Origin: Membranipora membranacea
Lineage: Eukaryota > Bryozoa > Gymnolaemata > Cheilostomatida > Membraniporidae
Length of the DNA: 64,000 nucleotides
Reading direction: 5' to 3'
NCBI GenBank assembly: GCA_914767715.1
Contig: OU612070.1
Coordinates: 1,627,501 to 1,691,500 of the forward strand
Below, piece by piece: positions 22,398-34,205 of the stretch (position 1 is the first letter of the stretch; every line of letters starts with the position of its first letter). The notes under the pieces were generated by a model. The model had not been told where the DNA came from, did no database searches, and was given only the letters and a program-made list of their open reading frames with translations. The translations under genes were made by a program, and so were the position numbers.

Positions 22398-24388
22398 ATC
22401 ACTATTGTTTATTGTTGGTTTGCCTGCAAACTATTTCTACCCTGACTGCATGCCTTCAGGTCAAATCTAGCCATAGTGGTCAATCAGGATTAACGATCCG
22501 ATTGTGCCCTTCTCAGAGTTTTCTCCTCACAATAGATCAAGAAAAGCTTCGAGCATCGCTTTTTTTTATATATAATTTCCACTTATTCAGACAACACCAG
22601 GCCCTAAAAGTAATTCAATAGTGCCCAATGAGCAATCCCTCAGGTGATGAACAATTATTGCATGGTCTGGAATCCTTGAACCTTAGGAATTTATTCGAAC
22701 AATGTATAAATGTGATTTTTTATGCAAGTGGGAGCAACTCTTTGTTAAGCGTGTGCATAAAATTGTTTACAATAGTTTTTCTCCTAATTCAAGGATTTGT
22801 ATTCTATAGTTATTTATGTTGAAGCAAGCAAAGCAATTTATTAAATATAGGGCAGTTGCTGTGCCCACGTGTACGGGGTGTAATTTTGTGTTATTAAATG
22901 TATGGCTGATTGTCTTTGTGACATCAGATTTTAAACCTTGAAACAGAAATAGCGGTAGTTCTCAAACTTGATACGCTGCTGTGCACATTCCTGCATAGTC
23001 AACAAAAAGTCATATTGTATGATTCCTATCTTCCAATTCAAAGCAGCTAATATTATTGTACATGATCTTCCTACATGAAGTTAAAATTCCGATGGCATGT
23101 GGTCCAACCAGTTTGCGTACGGAATTGTAGCATCTGTGTTTAATTCCTGGGTTATGCTTAGATGATAAACGTAATGCAGTCCCAATGAAATTATGGTTCA
23201 TGAGAGAACAACTCCCAATTCATCATCGGATGTTAATTTTGCATAAGCCCATGTGACATACGCATAAAATGAGGGTTAGAAATGTCAATTTTTCAGAACA
23301 AATTAGAACTGTGGTTATTATTCGCACTGCTTGTGGACATATGGTAGACGGTGAACATGATATGAACTCGCAACACAAACATAAAACCTCGTTAAACTTA
23401 GCTGCGTGCCTTGCAGCAAAATACAGCCAATCGTCAAAGCCCAGCATGATGGGCCGCAGCATGACTATCAACCTTTCACAAAAAGTTGTTCAATCCTGTA
23501 AACCACACTCAACCGGACGTTGACCCAAGCCTCATTAGCCTAAAATTCTCCCACAACTAAAAATATGCTATTCAAATGGTGGAAACCACTTATTCACTCA
23601 CAAGTTGCAGTCAGAATAAATGTTTCTAAACAGATAAAATGAAAGATAATAAAATATACTATCTGTAATATCTATTGATAAAATTTTGCAAAGCTCTGAG
23701 ACACAGTAATCATATAATTACTGATGATTATTCATTGATATTGTTTTGATCAGGTTACAAAATGATTTTGAGAGAACAGTTTTACACCTGTTTTGCCATG
23801 ATGTTATTGCTGGATAAGCTTCAAGAAGTTGTAGTGATGTCATTCCACGAAGTCATTCAGAACATTAACAGAGTGTCATGAAAGCATTTTTGTCAAATTG
23901 CCATATAGTCAATTCCACTAGATGTTACAGTAACAGTCGGTGCACCTTGTTACAACAAGGACATGGCATATCAATCATGCTGGATATTATATCGGAGTTA
24001 TCATAGCATTTTGGAAAACTTCTCGTTAGAACGTTATGTCACAACAGGTGGATAATGTTACACAAAATTGTTAAAACAAAGACATTGGATATCAATATTG
24101 CTAGATATTATATTGGAGTTATGGGAACATTTTGGATAGCTTGTCGTTAGAGCGTTATGTCAAAACTTGCTGATAATGTTACAAATAATAATTTTGTGAG
24201 GTGATGGGAATAACATTTTGAGGCGATGTTTTAAACACAATAATATGATATCTCCAATGAGCTGCGTTTCAGCCAGTCAACCCGATATCATACAACAATA
24301 TCAGGGAGTATGCTCTTGAATGCAATTGCCCGATCACAACATTATCACGAGGTACAAAACATTTTAAAAACATTTTGCGTTTGCTGGG
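22398..24388. other. Right subterminal part of the 13.3-kb block
   Basis: No gene recognised. From about 23955 two imperfect tandem units of about 120 bp (each with TGGATATTATAT- or TAGATATTATAT-like text and CGTTAGA.CGTTATGTC) lead into the terminal repeat ending at 24388. Confidence 0.5.
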
Positions 24389-24709
24389 TAGTTTATCTCA
24401 GCGGGATTGTAGTGAGCGGGGTATGACATCATTGGAGCAGGTGCTGTCATATCACTAAACTACGATTCAGCGGCAGCGGGAGTAGACATGTCCAACCAGG
24501 CAGAGGTGTCTGTAGTCTTAAGTCCACTTGTGTACGGCCATTCATAGGCGGACCTAGCCTACATAGTATCAGCGCTATGTAGCTCACTGAGTAAGCTTTC
24601 ATTGCTGGTAGTGGGGAAGAGATAGCCTTGTTGGTTGGTAAGGTTGGTCAGGTTGGTGAGGGTTGACACTTGGTCTTTGCTTGGACTGTCTGGTCGATCT
24701 GATGGAAGG
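24389..24709 (-). pseudogene. Sp-like gene fragment, 5' half of the split copy
   Basis: Reverse-complement homologue of about 2806-3115. In the ancestral frame it has a stop at the codon following ATG of the TMYPRS motif (TAC to TAG) and another where copy 2 has the Trp of GSW. It also has a small in-frame duplication in the LTNLTN region. It starts at TA 24389-24390, exactly where the fragment ending at 11089 stops, so the two were once contiguous. Confidence 0.85.
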
Positions 24710-24769
24710 ACTTGTGTCAACTGCATCAAACTCTTGACTTCCCTCTGATCACATATTGATAGGGTGAAT

Positions 24770-25640
24770 ATTTGGAATATGCAGTAGTGCTGCGGCTGAC
24801 CTCTTCAACTGGGTACACACCTTTTTCCTACATCAAATTTGTTTCCCGTCTAGGCTGCTTTTTGTCTTGTTCTCATTTAGATGTAGTGCTGTCGCTGACC
24901 ACCTTTTAAAATGATGTGATAGAATATCTTGTTAAGATCATACATATAGTCGTGTTTCCTGCTGACCATATTAATCACTTAACATTTCACTTACCTAACC
25001 GATTGTGAAGAAAATTGCAGGTATGCTGCCTCGCTGCCGCTGACATGATTGCTACAACCGGGTACACTCTCAGTTTTAGATTCAGCACGTTGTTCTACCC
25101 TAGATATACCCTTGTTTAAAACACGTAACATTTCACATTATTTTACTTTGAGAAAAATTGCGATATGCTGCCGCGCTGCCGATCTTCTGCTAACATGATT
25201 GCTACGACTGGGTACACTAGAACAAGTTTGGTCCATTTGCCTGCATTCCCAGTGGATCCAATCCACTGGTCACGCCGCGGCGTGACCAGCGGATCGGGAG
25301 CAACAGTCATGCAGGCAATTGGATCAAACTTGTTCTAGGTTACACCCTTATTTCTTTATATTCAGCACGTTATTATACCCTTGTATATTCAGCACGTTAT
25401 TATACCCTTGAAACACCTCTTATTTAAACTCTTATTATTTCACTCACTAAAAGCAATTTTTAGAGGAAATGAGGATATGCTGCCGCGCTGCCGCTGACAT
25501 GATTGCTACAACTGGGTACACCCTCAATATTGTATTCAGCACGTCGTTCCACCCTAGAAACACCTTTTATTGAATTCTTAACATTTCACTTATCATATGC
25601 AGTTTTGAGAAATATGGTGGATATGTTGCCGCAAGACAGT
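24770..25640. repeat. Satellite array, roughly 150-170 bp period
   Basis: Repeated blocks contain CTGCCGCGCTGCCG, ACATGATTGCTACAACTGGG, TATTCAGCACGT and AACATTTCACTTA in the same order. Clear units start near 25020, 25165 and 25475, with weaker ones at about 24780 and 24880. One unit is interrupted by a MITE at 25218-25337, and a short internal duplication of TATTCAGCACGTTATTATAC lies at about 25360-25405. Confidence 0.75.
25218..25337. mobile_element. Palindromic hAT-type MITE, copy B
   Basis: 120 bp, TAGAACAAGTTTGGTCCATT to its near-complement ending CAAACTTGTTCTA, able to fold along its whole length. Flanks are GGGTACAC and GGTTACAC (7 of 8). The target GGGTACAC is present in neighbouring satellite units, confirming insertion into the array. 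Confidence 0.9.
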
Positions 25641-28001
25641 ATCATACTAACCTCATAAAGATCTGACATTATACTTATTGAAAATTTTTAATTTGTCCTG
25701 ATCTAACACGAGCAGACTTCTGCAAGTTTACTTGGTAAATAAATTGGCAAGTCAACAAAATCCCCACAATGCAGTTTCAACCTGGAATTCCCTGACCATT
25801 AGATTAGTAATATTACACAGAATAGGAGTTATGTCCCTACACAATAATGCAAAAACAAAACACCTTTTAATTTCTAAATATGACCAATAAAACTGGGTAC
25901 ACCCGGCGAATTTTACAGAAGAAACATCAATGAAGTATAATGTGCGATCAGTTTCCTGCCAGTTAGAGCAGTTACAGCTAGGCTGCTTCTGGCCTATATA
26001 TGATTATATGAATCTATAGCTGCACATTCGGCGGGTGAACATACATATTGTCAAGCATAGCCTCAGCTTCCCTCAACCCAAATTTTATTCCTAGGAGACG
26101 ACATCCTTGCCTCTCAGGCATTAACCTCAAAGATAATAACTCTCAAGTTAGCCTTCAGCAAAGGTTGGCTATAGTCTCCCCTCTTACTGAACCAAACGTG
26201 CACCAAAAGTGCACTAATGGTGTACATTTTTATTCAATTTTGCTTAGAACAAAGTTCCTATCTAGCACGCCTGGACAGTCTGTACCGCATACACACTATT
26301 AAATCTTGGGCCCTGATGTGTGAAAACTTGATTCCTCCTGTAGGGATATTTTCCTAAATGTTGGCTTGCCAAGTTACAGTGTTTACCATGATTACATGAC
26401 GAATTGCTGTGTTTGCAAGGACCTATGTTTTCACCTATGTTTGCCGGTGCCAGCCACAAGGGCTAACAGTCATGTTGTGTTGACACCCGGTGTTTGCTAT
26501 GTTTTATAGTATAACGTACATTTTACATCTTGCCATAACCTAAGGTCAACCACCTCAATCAGAAGATGCTAGATGCCATCACAGAGTAAGGTTATATCCA
26601 TACTCTGCCATCTAGCGCAAGAAAAGCGAGGAAGAGTCAATTAAGACAACAACCATATGGCTATTGAATCTAATCAAAAAATTGTTGAGCGCTAACAAGT
26701 TAAGAAAATTATACTAACAAAACTCAACAAGGCAGAACTATCTGGAGTGAAGGCGGAATGCGATGTCAATCCATTCGAGATTGAGAGCTGATGAGTAAAA
26801 TACTGTGCACTATAGCAACTTTGAATCTTAAGTATTCAGTAAGTACCAATCCAGCCACCGATAGAATATGCAATGAGATGTCAGCATGTGTTACACCTAG
26901 TCAATGGCAAAGACTTGTTCTTGAGGTTCAATTTTCAACACATTCATCTGTGTCCTGTTACGACTACATGAAGAATTATCAGCATAGAAGTGATTTATTA
27001 TGCATCAACTCCTCTAACGAAGTGTAAATGCTTTAGAAGGAGTTTCCCTCTCACTGACATTGATAGGGCAGCTTCAGAAATGGGTCTCATAAAAAAAGTC
27101 TAAATGTATTGGTTGCAAAAATAATGAATGATCAAAATAGGTTTCTGAGAGAACATCAGTTACTTCAATGCTTCTCGAGCTTTACAGGAGTTATGCTATG
27201 ATATATATGTAACAGCCATCATCTGTCATATATCAGGCCATGACAGTGACCGTTCTGGCTGTCACTGGAAATGCCATATAATAATAATAATTTCTTATTC
27301 ACTTCCAGTGGCAGAAATAATGACATTTTAATAGACATTTATTACAATAACAATGACCAAATAATGGGCTGTGTCCTAGTTTAAGTGCTCAAACGGTGGC
27401 GGGATGCTGGTAGAGGCATTTCATTATCAACCACTTTCTCCCCGTGTGCACTACTAGCTGTGTCCTGGTATATGTGATTACGCTTTGCCGTCTTGATGAG
27501 TGTGAGCCAATTAATTGTCGCTTTGCTATTACCTAGTTTTTGCAATTCATTGATATCATATGCTGTCCTGTTTTTACATCGTTTTGGTAGTACTATAAAA
27601 GAGATAGTTTTACTCCGTTTAGTGTGTGTTGTTTGAGAGAGCAATAAAGATGCTGGTGTGCAATTAAAAGTCTCTCAGTTCACCCTAGTAACCGCTCAGT
27701 GTGCGGCATAGTGGTTTAGTGCCGTCACATATAGATAAACAAACAAATACCAACATGCATATAATATGTATACATAAATATTTGCCAAGGAAAGTGGTTG
27801 AGTTAGTCTATAATGAAAGAATTACATAAGACCACACTGAAAATGTATTGTGCTAAAGAATGATGAATGTCATTTCAGATAACAGAATCAACGGTTTCCA
27901 TGAAAAGCTTAGATGTCTTAATTCTTGTTATCCTCACTGCACCAGACCTAGAGAATGCCTCGTCCTTCCAACTTTTGACCATGTTTACCTTGAGAACATA
28001 A
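25641..28001. other. Intergenic, downstream of the arylsulfatase gene
   Basis: Only short frames without family resemblance. A small imperfect hairpin with CTAGATG / CATCTAG arms is present near 26565-26625. Nothing else recognised. Confidence 0.4.
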
Positions 28002-31000
28002 CTACACTAAGTTGATTGGATTGCCCTCCATATCCAGCCATGGCCACCAGACTCCTCCACGGAGGCTTGGATTAGACACTTCCCATTGTTCTGGTACATT
28101 ATTGGGTGGTACAGATCTCTCAAGGAACTCAGCCAATCTGGACAGCATAACATCCACAATACCAGGTAATGTCTGTATGAAAACAAGATTCAGAAATATA
28201 TAGTTATCTCCTTCCATAGTAATTGGATGACATTTGAAGGGGTTAGAGAAGGGAAAGGGAGATTTGAGAAGAGTAACAGTGCAAACAGATAAATCCCTTT
28301 TGAAACAAGAATCAATAACTGAATGGCGAACAAAATCAAATCTTTTTCTAATGGTGTGTCATATAATCAAACTGACCTGAGATAGATCTGTTGTCTCGTA
28401 GGGATCTGCTGTGATATTAAACAGGAATATGTTCTGGACATCTTTAGGGTCCATTTTGTTGAGGATCTCTTCTTCTAAATCGTTAGCTGCCTTGCCTTCT
28501 ATCTGCATAGCTGCAATAGTATATTTGTTGTATAAAATTGAAAAGTTGCCATTTGGTTTGTTAATGATGGTACATGACCTCCTCATTTAACCTCATAAGA
28601 CACCCTCATCCTCATTCCTCCGGGATATAGTGTCAAATTGGTTTCCATCTGGAGAACATCTACCGTACATTAAAATTATTTTTCAGATTTAACATCTGCA
28701 TTATCGACAACTTGGAGAGACAGGCTTTTCAAAATGTAACAATAATATTACTCTATCAAGATGTTTACCTTCATTGCTGACAGGTGGATAACGACCACCT
28801 ACTCGTGGATCACCAGTTAGCAGCTTCATGTGGCCCATCCTTAGACCAGCCGTAAGCCGATTATCAAATTGTGATCCCTCCTTCAAAACTCCATACTCAG
28901 TTGAGAGCGGGTCTATATTGTAAACCATTTCCTAGAAGCAAACCTCAACTATGCAAAAATAGTCTTGGGATTGTTTTCTCACAAATCTGAAATAATTTCT
29001 TGAAATCTTTTGTATGAATTGGGATTGAAAAAAATTCTTATGATCACATTGACGAATGCGAATACTCTAAATTCTCACAAAATGCTATCTGATTTGCTGT
29101 CTGATTTATTTGAAAATTCAAGTCAATATCTATGTATACAGCATTAGTTAAAAAGATGGAATGGAAAAGCTTCCGATCGGTTTGGACCTGGAGCAAGAGG
29201 GAGAAGGGTTACAATGACTAATGGGGAATCAAATGGAACAATTATGAGGAGACGTTTGAGCCTAAGCATATCCAGAAGCTGAATCAAAGGACTGGTTCGA
29301 CAGCTTCTCCTTGGTAAACTTTTTGTTATTCCAGTCTCTTGATTTCATTTCACCGTTACGGATAGATTGGCTGAGGGTCTATGGATAGGCTGGCTGCGGG
29401 GGATTACACCCATGAATCATAACATAAAATAGAAGTTTGCACAAGTGTGTGGCCTTACCTTTAGACAAAGAGATGTATTAATTTTATCTGGTGGCTTTTG
29501 CTGGTCAAGCAGGCAGAAAATTAGTCTATGAAGTTTAACTGACAGGATAGGGATAGATAAATTGCATATTTTAGGTTAATCTCATCATTTTAGTGTTCTT
29601 ACATGTCTAGGACTATGTCTAAGTTCTTACATGTCTGGGGCTATGTCTAAGTTCTTACATGTCTGGGGCTATGTCTAAGTTCTTACATGTCTAGGGCTAT
29701 GTCTAAGTTCTTACATGTCTGGGGCTATGTCTCAGTCTCCCCTGCAGAGCTGACCATTGATTGACACTATCCAGTCCTCCAGGTATGCTGATTCCTGCAG
29801 CATGGAGGAGTGTCGGGTACCAGTCAGAGATGTGCATCAGCCCATTGTACACAGTCTTATGCCTGGGTGCTTTTGGGCCACTTATAAAACCTGCAACTCT
29901 AGTACCTGAAAATTGTAATTATAGATATATAAGGTAAAATATAGCTATCAACTGAATTCTATAGTCATGGGTAATTTACATGCCATTTTGAGTGTGAGTA
30001 ATATAACAACATGTAATATAATAATATAGTAGTAAACACATCTCTACCCATTTATGTGTTGATTTTACATGTTTTATGAATGTGTGTTTTGTTCTCACTT
30101 ACCTCCTTCCCACAAACTGCCCTTTGTACCACGTAGCGGGTAGTTTGTTCCGACACGTCCCCGTGCCTGGGAAGGAGCCCCGTTGTCACTTGAGTAGATA
30201 AAAATTGTGTTCTCCCACAGTCCTCTACTCTTCAGAGCATTAGTGATGTTGCCTACAGCTTCATCCAGCATGGTGATCTGTCCTGTGAAGTTATTAAGAT
30301 GAAGACCGACATTACATAACTTTTAACAGAACAAGATCTGCTAACCTCCGACTTATACATGTATCAGTTTGTCGACTGTATATTTCTGATTTGTGGTCTT
30401 CTTGTCTTGCATAAAGGATGTTACACAAAGAATACTGTGTTAGGATGATAATATTGGCATTGGCAACATTTCAGGGTTCAGGATATGTCTGGCTGTTAAG
30501 GGTTAGGATTCGGCAAGGTTTAATTCCTGCCGCCAGACATCATTTTGGATTAGGCACTGGTGAGCCGTTCATCATATAGCCAGGTATGGTCAGATTAACT
30601 GTGTGCTCGCACACAGTATGTATATCCCCCCTCTTCCTCATTGAAAAAAGAGTAGTTAGTTATGGCGGGCAAGGGTATATAGGCTTGGGCCTTAGGGGGT
30701 CCGCCAAATAGAGCAGTCAAAAAGACACTGTACATAAGATAAAAATTATGATGAACAAGACAACAATGCATTAAACAAGACAATCTTTGGTGACAATATA
30801 GTATCTCAGAGCAGGTAAAATGTCAAAAAAGTTTTTTTACTTACCTTCAGCTGAGTTTTGTTTAGCTAGTTTGGGGTGACATGATGTTAGCTATCACTGA
30901 TTTTTATTAGCCAATTTGGGAGCAAAAAAACAAAAAGGGTGCATAAAGTGAGCTAGGATATTAATATTTAAACAATGTTATAAGAAAATATTTCTTCTTC

Positions 31001-34000
31001 TAAGATATTTCGATTTCGTTAGGCCTACCTGCTAATGCCCTCCTGTCTTTATTGTCAATGTAACTGTACTGTTTTGTGTAGCTCTCAGGTATTTGATAAG
31101 GAGTATGTCCATTTTGTAGCGCTACATGCATGTACATTGGAGGTGAGTTCTCATCCTGTAATAAGAAAGTTGAAATTGCTACTATATCAAGTGTTTCTCA
31201 TGTCATCATATTGAATTATTTCCAAACCGGTAAATTGGACAAATAAACATATTAATACCCTTAAGCTGAGGCCACACGAGGCTGTTTTCTCAGGATTTAT
31301 ATAAGTTATTCACGAATGATTTCGTACGAATAGGGATTCTCACGATTTCGTGAAATATTGTATGTTCACGATGCAATAAACCGAATAGTATAAATTTTCA
31401 CCAAATGTTATCTGATTGGCTCTCAGATTTGATTGATTGGCTGTCTGTTTTGATTGATAAGTCAAGGCCATATCTGTGTAAACAACTTCCGTTAAAATGA
31501 TGGAACGGATGATCAATGTGGAGCTTCTCATTGATTTGGACCTGGAGCAAGAGGGAGAAGGGATACAATGACTAATGGGGTAGCAAATTGAATAAATATG
31601 AGGGGATCGTTGAGTCTAAGCATATCCAGAAGCTGAATCACTGGACTGGTTGGTATAATAAACAAGAAGAAACAGCTTCTCCTTGGTTTAATTTTTTAGT
31701 TATCACTGTAGGCCTATGGTTTAGATTGGCTGAGGGGTCTTACAGTAGGATTACACCCATAAATCATTAGTACAAATTTGGGAAATGACAATCATGTATG
31801 GCAGGCTGATATTCGTACGAAATTTAATTTGCAATAATTAGTGGAAATTTGTGCGAGCGCGAGCGCGTGGCCTTAGCTTTAGTATTTCTATTACTTCTAT
31901 TATTTTAGCGTGACGTCTAATACATATCTCATCTGATTTTTGTGAGAAAACAATTATAGATTTTCTAACATGGCAACATACTTGATATCAAAGATTCCAG
32001 CCTGTACGCAGTGATCATATTTATGCATAGACTTAATAATTATTATGTCTATGTATTTATGTGATCACCAAGGAAATGATATATTGTACCAGATTTGCTA
32101 TTCTTCACAGAGCTGATGAAAAGGGGTAAAGTAGAGCGATGGATGGAAATAAACTGGAAGGGCAGGTTTTATTGCCAAGTTTACCTTTTGGTTAATGATA
32201 CGGACAGCTTCATCAGCGAATACAAGGGAAGAATATTCACCGACCCTACTGGAATCAGGAGTCGTGCTATTCCAGACATCTAATCCACCGTACATAATGC
32301 CTGTATTAGTATCAGGGCGAACATCTAAAACATGGATTGTGAATACTTTTGTTGAGTAATAAAAAACAAAAATTGTCATCATGATTGCATAACTAAAATC
32401 AGCTATATATGCCAAACCGAATATCTGATCTGGTATGAAGTCCAGTCCAGGTGAATATCATGAGTTCTATTAATTAATTCATACTGACTTTCGTGATCTG
32501 ACTGGGCATGTAGATCACTGATAAACTAGGCTATCATTACCACAAAGCAGGTGTCGTAAGGCTAAGTATGCATCGTGCGTGACTTGAATTTGCGCATGCG
32601 CAGGAACAATGAGTTTAGTTTGGGTTCTGATTGCAACTTTGGAAAGGGGAAATGGGATATCCCCTGCATAAACTGTCAATCAAAATCAGCTAATAATGAC
32701 AAGAGAGGATAACTATTAATCACAAATCTGCAAACTTTGGGGAGTATGTCACCAGAGCAGGTAGCCAATCAGATGGCTTCGGAATTCCGAGACTCAATTT
32801 TGCAGAGATCAGCTCATGCCCAGAGCTGAACATGCGCAGAATGTAATTAATTAGCAACAATTCATTAGTTCTCAGGCTATCAATATTATTCAGTGACTAA
32901 GTTTGGTTCAAGACAAAAAATCGAGAAAGATTTGACCTCAAACTTGAATACATTCTACAATATGTCATAACATAGAAATTGCATGTATAACACCATTTAC
33001 ATCCACTTTTCCAAGTTCAAAATTTGGCTGGCGAACCTCAGTCTAACGATAAATCATGCTCTGCACTTAAAATTAATCTCTCAGTTGCTGACAAATGATA
33101 CAATGCAGCATTTTTTTACCTCTAACAGGCTCAACTATTTTTGGAGGGCTGAACACACATTCAAACAATAATGTGCATAGGAACAGCCAATAATAATAGT
33201 AATGATGTTTAATGGCATGGATAAAAGGACTTACACTGATGAGTATAGTAGTCTATTCCTCCTTGCATACATCCGAAGTAGGTATCGAATCCTCTGTTCT
33301 GTGGTATATATTCCTCCTGGTACATTCCAATATGCCATTTACCTAAAAAATGAGAAAACAAATTTTTGTCGCAGAGAGGTAAAACCGCTGACTAAATAGA
33401 AATCTAACTTTTTTTGCATGATAATGGCCGCAGCCTATTAATGTTTATTTGCTGTTACAAAACTTGACGTGATACCGATGATAAATTTAGCTACCTGTAC
33501 TGTACCCGCCAAAAAAATCCAATTAAATTGAACATTAATAGTTGTTGGCCATCGATCTTTTAACATTTTTAAAAAAAATTGATGACCCTTATTATTACAG
33601 TCCTTAACAGGCCATGAACACTCACCAATCGCATGCGTGTCATATCCTTTCTTCTTCAACTGTTCAGGAAGCAGGGTAAAGTTAAGGGGAAGTCCGCGTG
33701 GCTGTGATCCTATCAGAACTGAATGCTGAAGTCCAATGTTTATTGGATATCGCCCTGTCATATTACACACAAAACAAAGTATCACTACAAGTTGTTGATG
33801 CACCCAAAAAGCTGGGCTGGTTAAAATGCTCTCTTTATAACTCCTTTTACAAGACGTAACAGAACCAGTTTATATGATATGCCATGACATATTTTTATCC
33901 TTACCAGTCATAAGAGCTCCTCGTGATGCGGTGCATGCATGCTGAGCGTAATAATTGTCCAATATGATTCCTTTCCTGGCTAGTCTGTCCATCACTGGAG

Positions 34001-34205
34001 TCTTGATCCCTTGCCCAGCACCCCCATTGTAACCGATGTCTGGATATCCAATATCATCAGACAGGACAAATATTATATTAGGGGGTGTTTCCTGTCTCCT
34101 TCTGTATCCTCCCCATGGCCTGCTGCTGGCAGCATATATTGTTGCTATCTGACAGCACGATATAATGAGCAACAGAACAAATAAACAGTTTACCAGTAGT
34201 GACAT
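28002..34205 (-). CDS. Arylsulfatase B-like secreted sulfatase, complete, ten exons
   Basis: Exons: 34205-33905, 33754-33626, 33342-33235, 32324-32185, 31155-31029, 30282-30103, 29905-29715, 28931-28769, 28510-28377 and 28172-28002. All have GT-AG borders and joined phases, giving 547 residues (human ARSB has 533). Such enzymes remove sulfate from GalNAc-4-sulfate in lysosomes or outside the cell. A signal peptide covers about 1-25. Active-site parts are D50-D51 ([12 protein letters not shown]), C91-T-A-S-R95, K145 and H147 (GKWHIGMY), H243 (QNGHTP), D301-N302 (SSDNG) and K322. The formylglycine motif is CTASR, not the usual CxPxR. NIDPL and the C-terminal W-rich tail (GGVWWPW) fit ARSB. The exon 7 donor lies inside a 28-bp minisatellite. 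It may be ARSB proper or one of the expanded ARSB/I/J-type paralogues. Confidence 0.93.
28970..29461. mobile_element. Decayed copy of the 31264-31878 element
   Basis: Shares GGACCTGGAGCAAGAGGGAG, the TATCCAGAAGCTGAATCA stretch and the right end GTGTGGCCTTACCT with the element at 31264. The left terminal repeat is missing. It lies in sulfatase intron 7. Confidence 0.7.
29596..29735. repeat. 28-bp minisatellite spanning a splice donor
   Basis: Five head-to-tail units of TTCTTACATGTCT.GGGCTATGTCTAAG type at 29596, 29624, 29652, 29680 and 29708, differing at a few bases. On the minus strand each carries CAGACAT|GTAAGAA, so the sulfatase exon 7 donor is repeated five times. The unit nearest the exon contributes its last codons. 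Confidence 0.95.
31264..31878. mobile_element. PIF/Harbinger-like non-autonomous element
   Basis: 615 bp with inverted ends AGCTGAGGCCACACG and AGCTAAGGCCACGCG, flanked by TTA at 31261-31263 and 31879-31881. A 3-bp TTA duplication is typical of PIF/Harbinger. A degraded frame ([14 protein letters not shown] region, about 31630-31690) may be remnant coding sequence. It lies in sulfatase intron 4. Confidence 0.7.
32011..32068. repeat. Imperfect hairpin in sulfatase intron
   Basis: GTGATCATATTTATGCATAG pairs with CTATGTATTTATGTGATCAC around an AT-rich centre. It is about 120 bases downstream of the exon 4 donor. No target duplication was noted. Confidence 0.6.

Larger units (their letters stand above)
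11090..24388. mobile_element. Candidate 13.3-kb DNA transposon (or nested insertion) in an Sp pseudogene
   Basis: The left end reads CCCAGCAAACACAAAATGTT and the right end, reverse complemented, CCCAGCAAACGCAAAATGTT. About 35 terminal bases are nearly identical, and CCTCGTGATAA recurs just inside both. The flanks are Sp sequence broken at one TA: ...GAGCATA before 11090 and TAGTTTATC... after 24388, so TA is duplicated. Subterminal tandem repeats lie inside both ends (two ~85-bp units at about 11310-11490; two ~120-bp units at about 23955-24190). The interior holds a DUF4806-type gene, a TA-type MITE, two hAT-type MITEs and non-coding sequence. No transposase was recognised. Either this is one large element, or a smaller MITE with these ends was opened by later insertions. 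Confidence 0.6.

Noticed and set aside
29300-29760. CRISPR-like array
   Set aside because: Direct head-to-tail 28-bp repeats without spacers, in an animal gene; it is a minisatellite.
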